Of a DNA stretch of 64,000 nucleotides, positions 43,516-51,585 are shown one piece after another (within the stretch, counting starts at the first letter, position 1; the number at the start of each line of letters is the position of its first letter). The notes under the pieces were generated by a model. It was not told where the DNA came from. It searched no databases and saw only the letters and a list, made by a program, of their open reading frames with translations. The stretch covers positions 1,076,741 to 1,140,740 of the forward strand of contig NZ_FMCR01000002.1 in the NCBI RefSeq assembly GCF_900091575.1, given 5' to 3'. The DNA is from Micromonospora saelicesensis. Lineage in GTDB: Bacteria; Actinomycetota; Actinomycetes; Mycobacteriales; Micromonosporaceae. The translations under genes and the position numbers were made by a program.

Positions 43516-43937
43516 GAGCTGTCCGGCTGCTCCTGTTCGTGGTCGGTGCCGCGGCCACCGCGTACGGCGGTTCGTTGCTCCTCCCCCAGCTCGGCACCGC
43601 AATGCCGTGGTTGATCGGCGGCCCGGTGCTGCACGACGTTCTGGTGGCACCGCTGGTCGGACTGGTCGGGTTGGCGCTGGGTCGACTGGTGACGAACCGG
43701 TTCCGTCGGGCCTGGATCGTCGCGGGTCTGATGGCCAGCGCCACGTTGCTGCTGATCGCGGTGCCCCTGCTGTGGCGACCACCCTCGGCGCCTCCGAACC
43801 CGGGTCTACCGGACCGCGACTACCCGCTGGGGCTCGCTGTCGGGCTGGCCGTCATCTGGGCCGCGATCGCTGTCGTCCTGGTCGTCGCCGCCACTGTCGA
43901 CCGACGCGTCGCGGACCGACGGACCGACCGTCCCTGA
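43512..43937 (+). CDS. Small four-helix membrane protein
   Basis: A 141-residue membrane protein with four hydrophobic helices (about 5-22, 33-55, 68-88 and 104-128) and basic tails (RRVADRRTDRP). GTG start overlapping the molybdoenzyme stop (GTGA). No family recognised. Tight coupling suggests a subunit or accessory factor of that enzyme, for example for electron transfer or anchoring. Confidence 0.75.
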   Translation: MRAVRLLLFVVGAAATAYGGSLLLPQLGTAMPWLIGGPVLHDVLVAPLVGLVGLALGRLVTNRFRRAWIVAGLMASATLLLIAVPLLWRPPSAPPNPGLPDRDYPLGLAVGLAVIWAAIAVVLVVAATVDRRVADRRTDRP

Positions 43938-43981
43938 GTCGACCCCACCCGTTCTTCACCGTTCGCCCAGGAGGGGTACCC

Positions 43982-44821
43982 GTGTCAGCAGAAGACATCA
44001 GCACGACCGATCGCCCGCCGATCGCCGTTATCGGCGGTTCGGGGTTCTACGAGTTCCTCGACGACGTCGCCGAGGAAACCGTCGACACACCGTACGGACC
44101 GCCGAGCGACGCGCTGTCCGTCGGGAGTGTCGCCGGGCGCCCGGTGGTGTTCCTCCCCCGGCACGGACGTCGACACACCCTCCCCCCACACCGCATCAAC
44201 TACCGGGCCAACCTGTGGGCGCTGCGCGCACTCGGCGTCCGTCAGGTGCTCGCACCGGGCGCCGTGGGCGGCCTGCGCCCGGATCTGGGCCCGGGGACCC
44301 TCGTCGTGCCGGACCAACTGGTCGACCGGACCAGCGGCCGGGAGCAGACCTACTACGACGGGCAGCCACGCGCGGACGGGAAACCCTCACAGGTCGTTCA
44401 CGTGCCCTTCGCGGACCCCTACTGTCCGGTCGGACGGGCCACTGTCCTCGACGCCGCCCAGGCGGCCGGTTGGCAGCCGGTCGACGGCGGAACCATGGTC
44501 GTCATCGAAGGGCCCCGATTCTCCACCCGCGCCGAATCGCTGTGGTACGGCCGGCAGGGCTGGTCGGTCGTCGGCATGACCGGCCACCCGGAGGCGGTGT
44601 TGGCCCGCGAACTGGCACTGTGTTACACCGCGCTGTCCCTGGTGACCGACCTCGACTCGGGCGTCGAGGTCGGTCAGGGTGTGACCCAGCAGGAGGTGTT
44701 CACGGTCTTCGCCCGCAACATCGATCGCCTGCGGCTCCTGCTCGGCGACGCGGTGAAGACGTTGCCGGAGGACCAGGGAGACTGCCCGTGCGGACAGGCG
44801 CTGACAGATACCGAACGGTGA
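43982..44821 (+). CDS. mtnP: S-methyl-5'-thioadenosine phosphorylase
   Basis: A 279-residue purine-nucleoside-phosphorylase-family enzyme of the MTAP type; cleaves 5'-methylthioadenosine with phosphate to adenine and methylthioribose-1-phosphate. IAVIGGSGFYEFLDD, VVFLPRHGRRHTLPPHRINY, VLAPGAVGGLRPDLGPGTLV, MVVIEGPRFSTRAESLWY and VVGMTGHPEAVLARELALCY are diagnostic. GTG start follows AGGAGGGG. It is the last gene of the GT2 operon but 44 bp downstream of the previous stop. Methylthioinosine phosphorylase is a close alternative. Confidence 0.92.
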   Translation: MSAEDISTTDRPPIAVIGGSGFYEFLDDVAEETVDTPYGPPSDALSVGSVAGRPVVFLPRHGRRHTLPPHRINYRANLWALRALGVRQVLAPGAVGGLRPDLGPGTLVVPDQLVDRTSGREQTYYDGQPRADGKPSQVVHVPFADPYCPVGRATVLDAAQAAGWQPVDGGTMVVIEGPRFSTRAESLWYGRQGWSVVGMTGHPEAVLARELALCYTALSLVTDLDSGVEVGQGVTQQEVFTVFARNIDRLRLLLGDAVKTLPEDQGDCPCGQALTDTER

Positions 44822-44825
44822 CTGT

Positions 44826-44842
44826 CGTAAGAGTTCCGAAAG
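44826..44842 (+). promoter_or_regulatory. CGTAAG direct-repeat box D (DM13 gene)
   Basis: CGTAAG-AGTTC-CGAAAG, hexamers 11 bp apart, 45 bp upstream of the DM13-protein start. Same consensus and spacing as boxes A, B and C. Confidence 0.72.
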
Positions 44843-44887
44843 GGTTCGCGAACAGTTCGACGGCGGCTACGGCCGTACGCTGCGGGG

Positions 44888-45472
44888 GTGAGAAAACGGG
44901 TGTTCCGGTCGCCGGTGGTCCGAGCCGGTCTCGCAGTCGCTGTCGTCGTGGCGATGCTGGGCCTCTACTGGTTCCAGCCGTGGAAGCTGTTCACCGACAC
45001 CTACGTCGACGAGGCGATTCCCCGCGTAGCGACGACATCGGCCGCGCCAATCCCGGCGTCCGCGACCCCGGAGTCCTCGACGCCGGCCCCCGCGACCCCG
45101 GCAGCAACCCCAGCCGCGAACGAGATCCTGACCGCCGGCGAGTTCGTCACCCATGAGCACCGGACGACCGGCACTGCCGAGATCCACCGGCTCGCCGACG
45201 GGCGCCACCAGCTCGTCATCCGAGACCTGAACACGTCGAACGGTCCGGACCTGCGGGTGTGGCTGACCGACCAACCGGTGATCCGGGGCACCGCCGGCTG
45301 GCGGGTGTTCGACGACGGCGAGTGGGTCGAGCTGGCGAAGCTCAAGGGCAACAAGGGCAACCAGGTGTACGAGCTACCGGCGTCGGTGGAGCCAGGCGAC
45401 TTCCGCAGCGTCTCCATCTGGTGCAAGCGGTTCGCGGTCTCCTTCGGCGCGGCAGATCTCACGAGGGCCTGA
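44888..45472 (+). CDS. Membrane-anchored DM13-domain protein
   Basis: A 194-residue protein. N-terminal membrane anchor (about 10-30: VVRAGLAVAVVVAMLGLYWF), an extracytoplasmic Pro/Ala/Thr linker (about 50-78), then a DM13 domain (about 80-194) with GEFVTHEHRTTGTAEIHRLA, LVIRDLNTSNGPDLRVWLTD and VSIWCKRFAVSFGAADL. DM13 domains are related to DOMON and proposed to bind redox cofactors through a conserved Cys (here SIWCKRF). Sharing the CGTAAG box with the SuoX-like operon suggests it works with that electron-transfer system. Confidence 0.85.
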   Translation: MRKRVFRSPVVRAGLAVAVVVAMLGLYWFQPWKLFTDTYVDEAIPRVATTSAAPIPASATPESSTPAPATPAATPAANEILTAGEFVTHEHRTTGTAEIHRLADGRHQLVIRDLNTSNGPDLRVWLTDQPVIRGTAGWRVFDDGEWVELAKLKGNKGNQVYELPASVEPGDFRSVSIWCKRFAVSFGAADLTRA

Positions 45473-45506
45473 CCGGCCCACCCGTCGCAACCCGCCGGAC
45501 ACGGCA

Positions 45507-45555
45507 TTGACATCTTTCACTGCGCGATCTAGCGTCGAAGCGAATCGATTCGACG
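45507..45555 (+). promoter_or_regulatory. Promoter with overlapping palindromic operator
   Basis: TTGACA (45507-45512), 17-bp spacer, TAGCGT (45530-45535): a good vegetative promoter. Overlapping and just downstream is CGTCGAA-N9-TTCGACG (45533-45555), itself centred on a perfect 12-bp palindrome CGAATCGATTCG (45541-45552). A bound repressor here would block the promoter of the esterase pair. Another ATCGATTC half-site lies at about 45622. Confidence 0.75.
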
Positions 45556-45842
45556 CCGAGTCAGGTGCTCCGGCACCGTCGGTCGAACGGTCACGTGGTG
45601 TTCGGGCGCACGGTGTGGCCACCATCGATTCAACGACCGACTGGTCCTGCGTGGGCGACGAGACCAGTGGCGGAAACCTGTGTCGATGAGCCGGCCGGGC
45701 GCCGTCGGCACATCGCGTCTTCTGGGGTTCGTCCGCGGCGAACGTGGTCGATCGGAGTGACCCGCAGCGGCGCGTCGCGGCGGCGTGCGGGTTGCCGTGG
45801 ACCCATTTCAACCAGTTCGTGCCGAGTGGCGGGAGCCCCTTC
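45556..45842 (+). other. Long untranslated leader of the esterase operon
   Basis: From the predicted promoter to the esterase start is about 300 nt without a convincing ORF. I looked for known actinobacterial riboswitch cores (SAM-IV, cobalamin, ydaO/c-di-AMP) and matched none. The leader may fold or encode a regulatory RNA; nothing specific can be claimed. Confidence 0.4.
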
Positions 45843-47192
45843 ATGACAAGACGTAGACCCATCCTTGGACTGCTTGCGACGGCGGCGGCCGTCGTCGTGA
45901 CCGTGAGCGCGGGGGCACTGGCCGGTGGTTCGATCACCACCGCGTCGGCCGCGAACATCGGAGCGGCCGCAGCGACCGCCGGGTGCGGCAAGGCGCCCAC
46001 GTTGACCAGCGGCCAACGGTCCATCCAGAGCAGCGGCCAGAACCGTAGTTTCATCCTGAGGATTCCTGACAACTACGACAGGAACCACGCCTACCGGTTG
46101 ATCTTCGGATTCCACTGGAACGGCGGCACCGCCAACGACGTCGACGGCGGTGGGTCCGACGGCGCGGCCTGGTCCTACTACGGGCTGCGGCAGCAGGCGA
46201 ACAACAGCACCATTTTCGTCGCCCCCCAGGGCAACGGCAACGGCTGGGCCAACCCCGGCGGCCAGGACGTCACCTTCGTCGACGACATGATCAGGGTGAT
46301 CGAGGCAGATCTCTGCGTCGAGACCACGCAACGCTTCGCGCTCGGGTTCAGCTACGGCGGCGGCATGAGCTACTCGCTGGCCTGTTCCCGGCCAGGCGTC
46401 TTCCGCGCTGTCGCGGTCTACTCCGGTGGGCAGCTCAGTGGATGCAGCGGCGGCACCCAGCCGGTCGCGTACATGGGGATCCATGGCATCGGGGACGCGG
46501 TGCTCAACGTCTCCGCCGGACGATCTCTGCGCGACACGTTCGTGCGGAACAACGGGTGCACCGCACAGAGCCCACCCGAACCGAGGGCGGGCAGCCTGAC
46601 CCACATCACCACCACCTACTCCGGCTGCCGGTCCGGCTATCCGGTGGTCTGGGCCGCCTTCGACGGCGGGCACACCCCCGGCCCGGTGGACGGCGGCGGG
46701 GACAGCGGCGCCAGGACCTGGACCAAGGGCGAGGTGTGGAGGTTCTTCACCCAGTTCGGTGGCACCGACCCGACGACGCCGCCACCGACCACCCCGCCAC
46801 CGAGCGGCACGTCGGCCCTGCGCAGCACGTCCTCCGGGCGGTGCCTCGACGTCAACGGCGCCTCGCAGACCAACGGCGCGACGGCGATCATCTGGGACTG
46901 CCACGGTCAGAGCAATCAGAACTGGACCTCGACCGCCGCCCAGGAGCTGCGCGTCTTCGGCGGCAAGTGCCTCGACGTCAACGGCGCCGGCACCGCGAAC
47001 GGGAGCTCGGTGATCATCTGGGACTGCAACGGCCAGTCCAACCAGAAGTGGCGGCTCAACACCGACGGCTCGATCACCGGAGTTGGTTCGGGCCGGTGCC
47101 TGGACATGGTCGGCAACGGCACGGCCAACGGCACGCGCGTCCAGATCTGGGACTGCACCGGCGCGGCCAACCAACGATGGAGCCGGAGCTGA
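45843..47192 (+). CDS. Secreted PHB-depolymerase/feruloyl-esterase-like enzyme with ricin-type lectin domain
   Basis: A 449-residue secreted alpha/beta hydrolase. Signal peptide about 1-37. Catalytic domain (about 45-310) of the LpqC/esterase-PHB (CE1-like) group: oxyanion region FGFHWNGGT, nucleophile Ser in ALGFSYGGGMSYSLAC, Asp in IHGIGD, His in AAFDGGHTPG. A PTTPPPTTPPPSG linker and a ricin-type beta-trefoil with three QxW repeats (NQNW, NQKW, NQRW) follow. Binding to plant cell wall suggests feruloyl or acetyl esterase activity; PHB cleavage is the alternative. First of two tandem paralogues. Confidence 0.88.
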   Translation: MTRRRPILGLLATAAAVVVTVSAGALAGGSITTASAANIGAAAATAGCGKAPTLTSGQRSIQSSGQNRSFILRIPDNYDRNHAYRLIFGFHWNGGTANDVDGGGSDGAAWSYYGLRQQANNSTIFVAPQGNGNGWANPGGQDVTFVDDMIRVIEADLCVETTQRFALGFSYGGGMSYSLACSRPGVFRAVAVYSGGQLSGCSGGTQPVAYMGIHGIGDAVLNVSAGRSLRDTFVRNNGCTAQSPPEPRAGSLTHITTTYSGCRSGYPVVWAAFDGGHTPGPVDGGGDSGARTWTKGEVWRFFTQFGGTDPTTPPPTTPPPSGTSALRSTSSGRCLDVNGASQTNGATAIIWDCHGQSNQNWTSTAAQELRVFGGKCLDVNGAGTANGSSVIIWDCNGQSNQKWRLNTDGSITGVGSGRCLDMVGNGTANGTRVQIWDCTGAANQRWSRS

Positions 47193-47260
47193 GCCCGACG
47201 AGGTTCCCGGAGAGGGGACCGGTCCAACGGATGTTCCACCACCCACAAGGAGGCTCAACC

Positions 47261-48598
47261 GTGCCACTTCGCAGACTCTCCACCCCCTGGCTGGGGGCAG
47301 CCATGGCGGTGCTGGTCCTGATCGCCGTCGGAATGTACGTCCTCACGACCGTCGCGCCGGCGGCGGCGGCCACCACTGCCGGCTGCGGCAAGGCGCCTGG
47401 ACTGAACAGCGGCACCCACACCATCCAGAGCAGCGGCAAGAGCCGCAGCTTCATCCTTCGGCTGCCGGACAACTACAACAACACCTACGCCCACCGGCTG
47501 GCCTTCGGGTTCCACTGGTTGGGCGGCACCGCCAGCCAGGTCGCGGGCGGCGGCTCCGACGGAGCCGCGTGGGCCTACTACGGCATGCAGTCGCAGGCGA
47601 ACAACAGCACCATCTTCGTCGCCCCGCAGGGCCTCAACAACGGCTGGGGCAACTCCAACGGTGAGGACGTCACCTTCACCGACGACATGATCCGCGTGAT
47701 CGACAACGCTCTCTGCGTCGACACCACCCAACGTTTCTCGGTCGGGTTCAGCTACGGCGGCGCGATGAGCTACTCGTTGGCGTGTTCCCGGCCGACGGTG
47801 TTCCGTGCGGTCGCGGCAATCGCGGCCCCGGGGGCGATCAGCGGATGCAGCGGCGGCACCCAGCCCGTGGCGTACCTGGGGATTCACGGCATCAACGACA
47901 ACATCCCCAGCGGACGGTCGCTGCGCGACAGGTTCGTCCGCAACAACGGATGCGCCGCGCAGAGCCCGCCCGAGCCGAGGGCAGGCAGCCTGACCCACAT
48001 CACCACCGCGTACTCCTGCCAGCCCGGCTACCCGGTGCTCTGGGCCGCGTTCGACGGCGGGCACCAGCAGGGTCCGGTGGACGGGTGCGCCGGCTGTGAG
48101 AGCGGCGCGCGGAGCTGGGTCAAGCAGGAGGTGTGGCGGTTCTTCACCCAGTTCGGCTCGGACGTGCCGCCCACCACTCCCCCGCCGACGACCCCGCCTC
48201 CCGGCCAGCAGAACGTGCTGATCGCAGGGAGCCAGTCCGGACGGTGCATCGACATCCCCAACTCCAGCACCACCAACGGCACCCGCCCGCAGCTGTGGGA
48301 CTGTCACGGTGGCACCAACCAGCGCTGGACCCACACCGCCAACCGCACCCTGACCGTCTACGGCAACAAGTGCCTGGACGCCAGTGGGGCGGGCAGCAGC
48401 AACGGCACGGCGGTCCTCATCTGGGACTGCAACGGCCAGGCCAACCAACAGTGGAACCTGAACTCCAACGGCACCATCACCGGCGCCCAATCGGGGCTGT
48501 GCCTCGACGCCGTCGCATCCGGCACGGCCAATGGGACGCAACTCCACCTCTGGGCCTGCCACGGCGGCGCAAACCAGCAGTGGGCCAGGCGCGCCTAG
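47261..48598 (+). CDS. Secreted PHB-depolymerase/feruloyl-esterase-like enzyme, tandem paralogue
   Basis: A 445-residue paralogue of the preceding gene with the same layout: signal peptide, catalytic domain (FGFHWLGGT, SVGFSYGGAMSYSLAC, LGIHGINDNI, AAFDGGHQQG), PPTTPPPTTPPPG linker and ricin-type trefoil (NQRW, NQQW, NQQW). GTG at 47261 is preceded by AAGGAGG. It differs by an extra Cys pair (CAGC, near residue 270). Arose by tandem duplication and is now clearly diverged, so the two may differ in substrate. Co-transcribed from the upstream promoter (68-bp gap). Confidence 0.88.
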   Translation: MPLRRLSTPWLGAAMAVLVLIAVGMYVLTTVAPAAAATTAGCGKAPGLNSGTHTIQSSGKSRSFILRLPDNYNNTYAHRLAFGFHWLGGTASQVAGGGSDGAAWAYYGMQSQANNSTIFVAPQGLNNGWGNSNGEDVTFTDDMIRVIDNALCVDTTQRFSVGFSYGGAMSYSLACSRPTVFRAVAAIAAPGAISGCSGGTQPVAYLGIHGINDNIPSGRSLRDRFVRNNGCAAQSPPEPRAGSLTHITTAYSCQPGYPVLWAAFDGGHQQGPVDGCAGCESGARSWVKQEVWRFFTQFGSDVPPTTPPPTTPPPGQQNVLIAGSQSGRCIDIPNSSTTNGTRPQLWDCHGGTNQRWTHTANRTLTVYGNKCLDASGAGSSNGTAVLIWDCNGQANQQWNLNSNGTITGAQSGLCLDAVASGTANGTQLHLWACHGGANQQWARRA

Positions 48599-48605
48599 TA
48601 CCGCA

Positions 48606-48654
48606 CCAGACAACGCGCCGCTCGGGTCGTTTCCCGGGCGGCGCGTGCGTCTGG
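48606..48654. terminator. Bidirectional hairpin terminator
   Basis: A two-part stem between convergent genes: inner 13-bp arms 48614-48626 and 48633-48645 (one G-T pair, 6-nt loop) inside outer CCAGAC/GTCTGG arms (48606-48611 and 48649-48654). Confidence 0.82.
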
Positions 48655-48676
48655 CAGTGGAGCCACCACCGTGCGG

Positions 48677-49936
48677 TCAGTATCGGTGAGGTGGTGCGCC
48701 GATGGCCAGGACAGCGGTGTCGTCGGTGAGTCCGGTGCCGAAGGTATCGAGTAAGTCGATGATGGCGGCGACGGCGGCGGCTGCGGGCGCGGGCGCGAGA
48801 GAGCGGGCAAATCGGGCGAGGGCTGCCGCTCCGTACCGGCCGTCGGCGGTCTCACTGCCGACGGGACGCGCCTCGGTGAGTCCGTCGCTGTAGAGGAGCA
48901 ACGTGTCGCCAGGGTTCACCACCACAGTGGTGTTGGTGTATCGGGAGTTCGGGAAGGCCCCCACGATGCGGCCCTTCGTGGGGTGGTAGTGGATCGAGCC
49001 ATCGGCCCGCAGCAGCAGTGGCTCCGGGTGCCCACCGCTGGCGATGATCGCGGTGAAGCCGCCGACGGCGGTCGTGGAGGTGAGGATGCCGAACACGACG
49101 GTGCAGTAGCGGGCGTCCTCGCGGTATTCCTGCCAGAGCACGGTGTTGAGGTTGTGCAGCGCGGCAGCGGGGTCGGGGTTGTAGACGGTCGCGGCCCGCA
49201 ACGTGTAGCGGGCCAGGGCGGTGACGGCAGCCGCTTCGACGCCCTTGCCGCTGACGTCGCCCAGGAAGAACCCCCAGCGGCCGTCGACGAGGGGGAAGAG
49301 GTCGTAGAAGTCGCCGCCCACCTGGTCGGTGGAGGCCGCCCGGTAGTACGCGGCGCTGTCCAGTCCGGGCGGAGTCTGCAGCACGGCGGGAAGGAGACTG
49401 CGCTGTAGCTTGCCGACGAGATGCCGTAGCCGTTCGTCCTCGCGTTCTGCGGCCTTGCGGGCATCGAGCAGCTCTCGTTCGTAGGCACGGCGCATCTTGG
49501 CGTCGAAGATCGCTGTCCGGATGAGTTGGGGTTGCCCCTCGCTGCCGGCCTTGACGATCGACGTGACGAGGACCGGTATCCGGGAGCCGTCCCTGGTGCG
49601 AAGTTCGAGGGACACACCGCCGATCTCGCCCTGCATGGCCAGCATCGGCGCGAAGTGGGTCTCATGGTAGATCCGCCCGCCACCGGTGAGGAGATCGCTG
49701 AAGCGGCGCCGACCGACGAGTTCCTCGCGGCGGTAGCCGAGCCAGGCCAGCAGGGTGCCGTTGATTTTGGCGATGGTGCCGTCCAGGAGGGTGGACAGGT
49801 ACCCGCAGGGCGCGTTCTCGTACAGGTCTTCGAGGTTGTCTTCCAGCAGGGCAGGGAACCCGGCCTCACTCGGCCGGGCACTCCTGTGATCGCCTGGACC
49901 TTGGCCGTGAGGGTCATGCCCCGCAGTGGCGGTCAT
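48677..49936 (-). CDS. rsbP: RsbP-like PAS-PP2C serine phosphatase
   Basis: A 419-residue cytoplasmic phosphatase. PAS domain about 30-145 (ENAPCGYLSTLLDGTIAKIN, FSDLLTGGGRIYHETHFAPM), a coiled-coil linker about 145-190 (RRAYERELLDARKAAEREDE), and a SpoIIE/PP2C domain about 200-415 with the metal-binding VGGDFYDLFPL, GDVSGKGVEAAAVTALAR, GGHPEPLLLRADG and DGLTEARPVG, LTDDTAVLAI. Like Bacillus RsbP it sits directly after an RsbQ-type hydrolase, overlapping it by 4 nt (ATGA). It should dephosphorylate an RsbV-type STAS protein; one is encoded just upstream. Confidence 0.88.
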   Translation of the reverse strand: MTATAGHDPHGQGPGDHRSARPSEAGFPALLEDNLEDLYENAPCGYLSTLLDGTIAKINGTLLAWLGYRREELVGRRRFSDLLTGGGRIYHETHFAPMLAMQGEIGGVSLELRTRDGSRIPVLVTSIVKAGSEGQPQLIRTAIFDAKMRRAYERELLDARKAAEREDERLRHLVGKLQRSLLPAVLQTPPGLDSAAYYRAASTDQVGGDFYDLFPLVDGRWGFFLGDVSGKGVEAAAVTALARYTLRAATVYNPDPAAALHNLNTVLWQEYREDARYCTVVFGILTSTTAVGGFTAIIASGGHPEPLLLRADGSIHYHPTKGRIVGAFPNSRYTNTTVVVNPGDTLLLYSDGLTEARPVGSETADGRYGAAALARFARSLAPAPAAAAVAAIIDLLDTFGTGLTDDTAVLAIGAPPHRY

Positions 49937-50739
49937 CGGTAGGCGGCCCTGACAAACGACGTGATCGCCGCAGCCGTGGCTTCCGGCGCGCTCAACTGCG
50001 GGCAATGCCCGGTCGCGTCCAAGGTGACGAGCCGACTTCCGGCGATCTGTGCATGCACGAACGCGCCGACTTCGGGCGGCGCAATGGCGTCCTGAGCACA
50101 TTGCAGGATCAACGTGGGAACCCTCACCGCGGCGAGATCCGCCCGGTTGTCGGACAGGAACGTCGCACGGGCGAACACCTGCGCCATCGCGGGATCCGTC
50201 CGGCAGAAGCTCGCCGTCAGCTCTTCACCCAGCTCCGGGCGCTCCGGGTTGCCCATGATCAGAGGTGCCATGCTCGACGACCAGCCGAGGTAGTTGCTCT
50301 CGAGTGAACCGAGCAGGTCGTCGATGTCGTCGCGAGTGAAACCGCCTCGGTAGTTTTCGTCATCGATGTAGCACGGTGAGGGGGTGACCAGGACAAGCGC
50401 GGAGAAGCGGTCCGGCTCCCGGTTCGCCGCGAGGACCCCGATGCTCGAACTGACCGAATGCCCCACGAAGATCGGCTGCTGGAGGTCGAGGTCCTGGCAG
50501 ATACTCAGCACGTCGTCGGCGTAGCCGTCCAGGGAGGCGTACCGGTCAGCGTCCCAGGCCGTCGGATCAGCCTGGCCTGATCCGACGTGATCAAACAACA
50601 CCAGCCGGGCCCATTGTCCGATTTCGGCGGCCACATGGCGCCACATCTGCTGATCGCAGCCAAAGCCGTGCGCGAGCACAACGGTAGGGCCGCCCTCACG
50701 ACCGGTCACCACCACGTTGTTGCGATTCCGCACAAGCAT
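49933..50739 (-). CDS. rsbQ: RsbQ-like alpha/beta hydrolase
   Basis: A 268-residue alpha/beta hydrolase that follows the Bacillus RsbQ pattern closely: VLAHGFGCDQQMWRHVA, LFDHVGSGQADPTAWD, LDGYADDVLSICQDLDL, nucleophile Ser in FVGHSVSSSIG, VTPSPCYIDDENYRGGFTRD, NYLGWSSSMAPLIMGNPERP, LILQCAQDAIAPPEVG (Asp) and DATGHCPQLSAPE (His). RsbQ is needed for energy-stress activation of RsbP through its PAS domain; related fungal/plant proteins bind strigolactone or karrikin-like ligands. ATG at 50739 gives the usual 269-codon length; starts at 50754 or 50763 are possible. Confidence 0.88.
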   Translation of the reverse strand: MLVRNRNNVVVTGREGGPTVVLAHGFGCDQQMWRHVAAEIGQWARLVLFDHVGSGQADPTAWDADRYASLDGYADDVLSICQDLDLQQPIFVGHSVSSSIGVLAANREPDRFSALVLVTPSPCYIDDENYRGGFTRDDIDDLLGSLESNYLGWSSSMAPLIMGNPERPELGEELTASFCRTDPAMAQVFARATFLSDNRADLAAVRVPTLILQCAQDAIAPPEVGAFVHAQIAGSRLVTLDATGHCPQLSAPEATAAAITSFVRAAYR

Positions 50740-50914
50740 TCGCCTATCTTCCATCACCCCCATCCCCGTACCAAATGTTGGTTCACCTGGGCGAACGTCG
50801 TCGCAAGAACGACCGCCGGGCACCCGCGAGCGCCTGACGGCGGAGAACCTGGTCGACGGCGACCGCCGGGGCGGCATCGACCTCCTCCGGTCGGCGCTTC
50901 CCAGCCGAATGGGA

Positions 50915-51331
50915 TCACCGACTCGCGTTGGCCACCGGGATATCCAGGTTTATCCCGGCGCTGGTCACCGCCAGCAGGTAGGTGACGCACGGAGCGGCGG
51001 CGCGCAGAGCCAACGTGACCTCGGCGGACTCCGCCGCGCGCTGTGTTCGCAGCAGGGCGCTGATGCCGTGGGCGCTGAAGAAGGTCACCCCGGAGAGATC
51101 GAGCACCAGACGTGCGGGTCGCCGGGTGATCACGTGTTCGGCCAGCTCACTGATGAGATGAGCGGTGCTCATGTCGACCTCGCCGGAAACGACGATCAGT
51201 GGCGCATGCCGATCATTGTGCAGGTCGAGCGTCATGATCGGTTTGGCGGGTTGCGCGTGCGGCCGAGTGGGTTGTGCGTGCGGCCGAGGGGGCTGTGCGT
51301 ACCGCCGAGTGGGTTGTTCGAGGATGGACAT
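50915..51331 (-). CDS. STAS-domain anti-sigma factor antagonist (RsbV-like)
   Basis: A 138-residue protein. A 31-residue N-terminal extension of seven-residue repeats (RRYAQPP, RPHAQPT, RPHAQPA) precedes a STAS domain: APLIVVSGEVDMSTAHLISE, ARLVLDLSGVTFFSAHGISA and LLRTQRAAESAEVTLALRAA. The phosphorylatable Ser equivalent sits in FFSAHG. Probable substrate of the RsbP-like phosphatase encoded downstream on the same strand. No anti-sigma kinase (RsbW) is in the window. ATG preceded by GGAGGCGCC. Confidence 0.85.
   Translation of the reverse strand: MSILEQPTRRYAQPPRPHAQPTRPHAQPAKPIMTLDLHNDRHAPLIVVSGEVDMSTAHLISELAEHVITRRPARLVLDLSGVTFFSAHGISALLRTQRAAESAEVTLALRAAAPCVTYLLAVTSAGINLDIPVANASR
51248..51310. 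repeat. 21-bp tandem repeat inside the STAS gene
   Basis: Three head-to-tail 21-bp units (51248-51268, 51269-51289, 51290-51310), about 80-95 percent identical, encode seven residues each in the N-terminal extension of the STAS protein. A fourth partial unit follows. Copy number could vary between strains. Confidence 0.85.
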
Positions 51332-51585
51332 GGCGCCTCCCGATCTGGTGCATCGGTGAGTCGGACCCTCCCGCAGCGACGAGGCGCGGGCGGCGGACCT
51401 GGGCGCATGTCTTGACCCACGGACCACCCTACCCACGATTTGGCCGCTGACACCATTCGCGCGGTGGACGAGCCTCGATCCGGCAGTGCTGGCGAGAATC
51501 CCCGAAGAGGTGCCGCTCGTCCGGTTTGGTCCGCCGGCCAGGGGTAGGGCACATGCTGAAGGGCGGTCGAGGCGAGGAGGCGACG

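Noticed and set aside
45556..45842. Possible riboswitch in the esterase leader
   Set aside because: No match by eye to SAM-IV, cobalamin or ydaO core sequences. GC-rich leaders fold readily, so pairing alone is not evidence.
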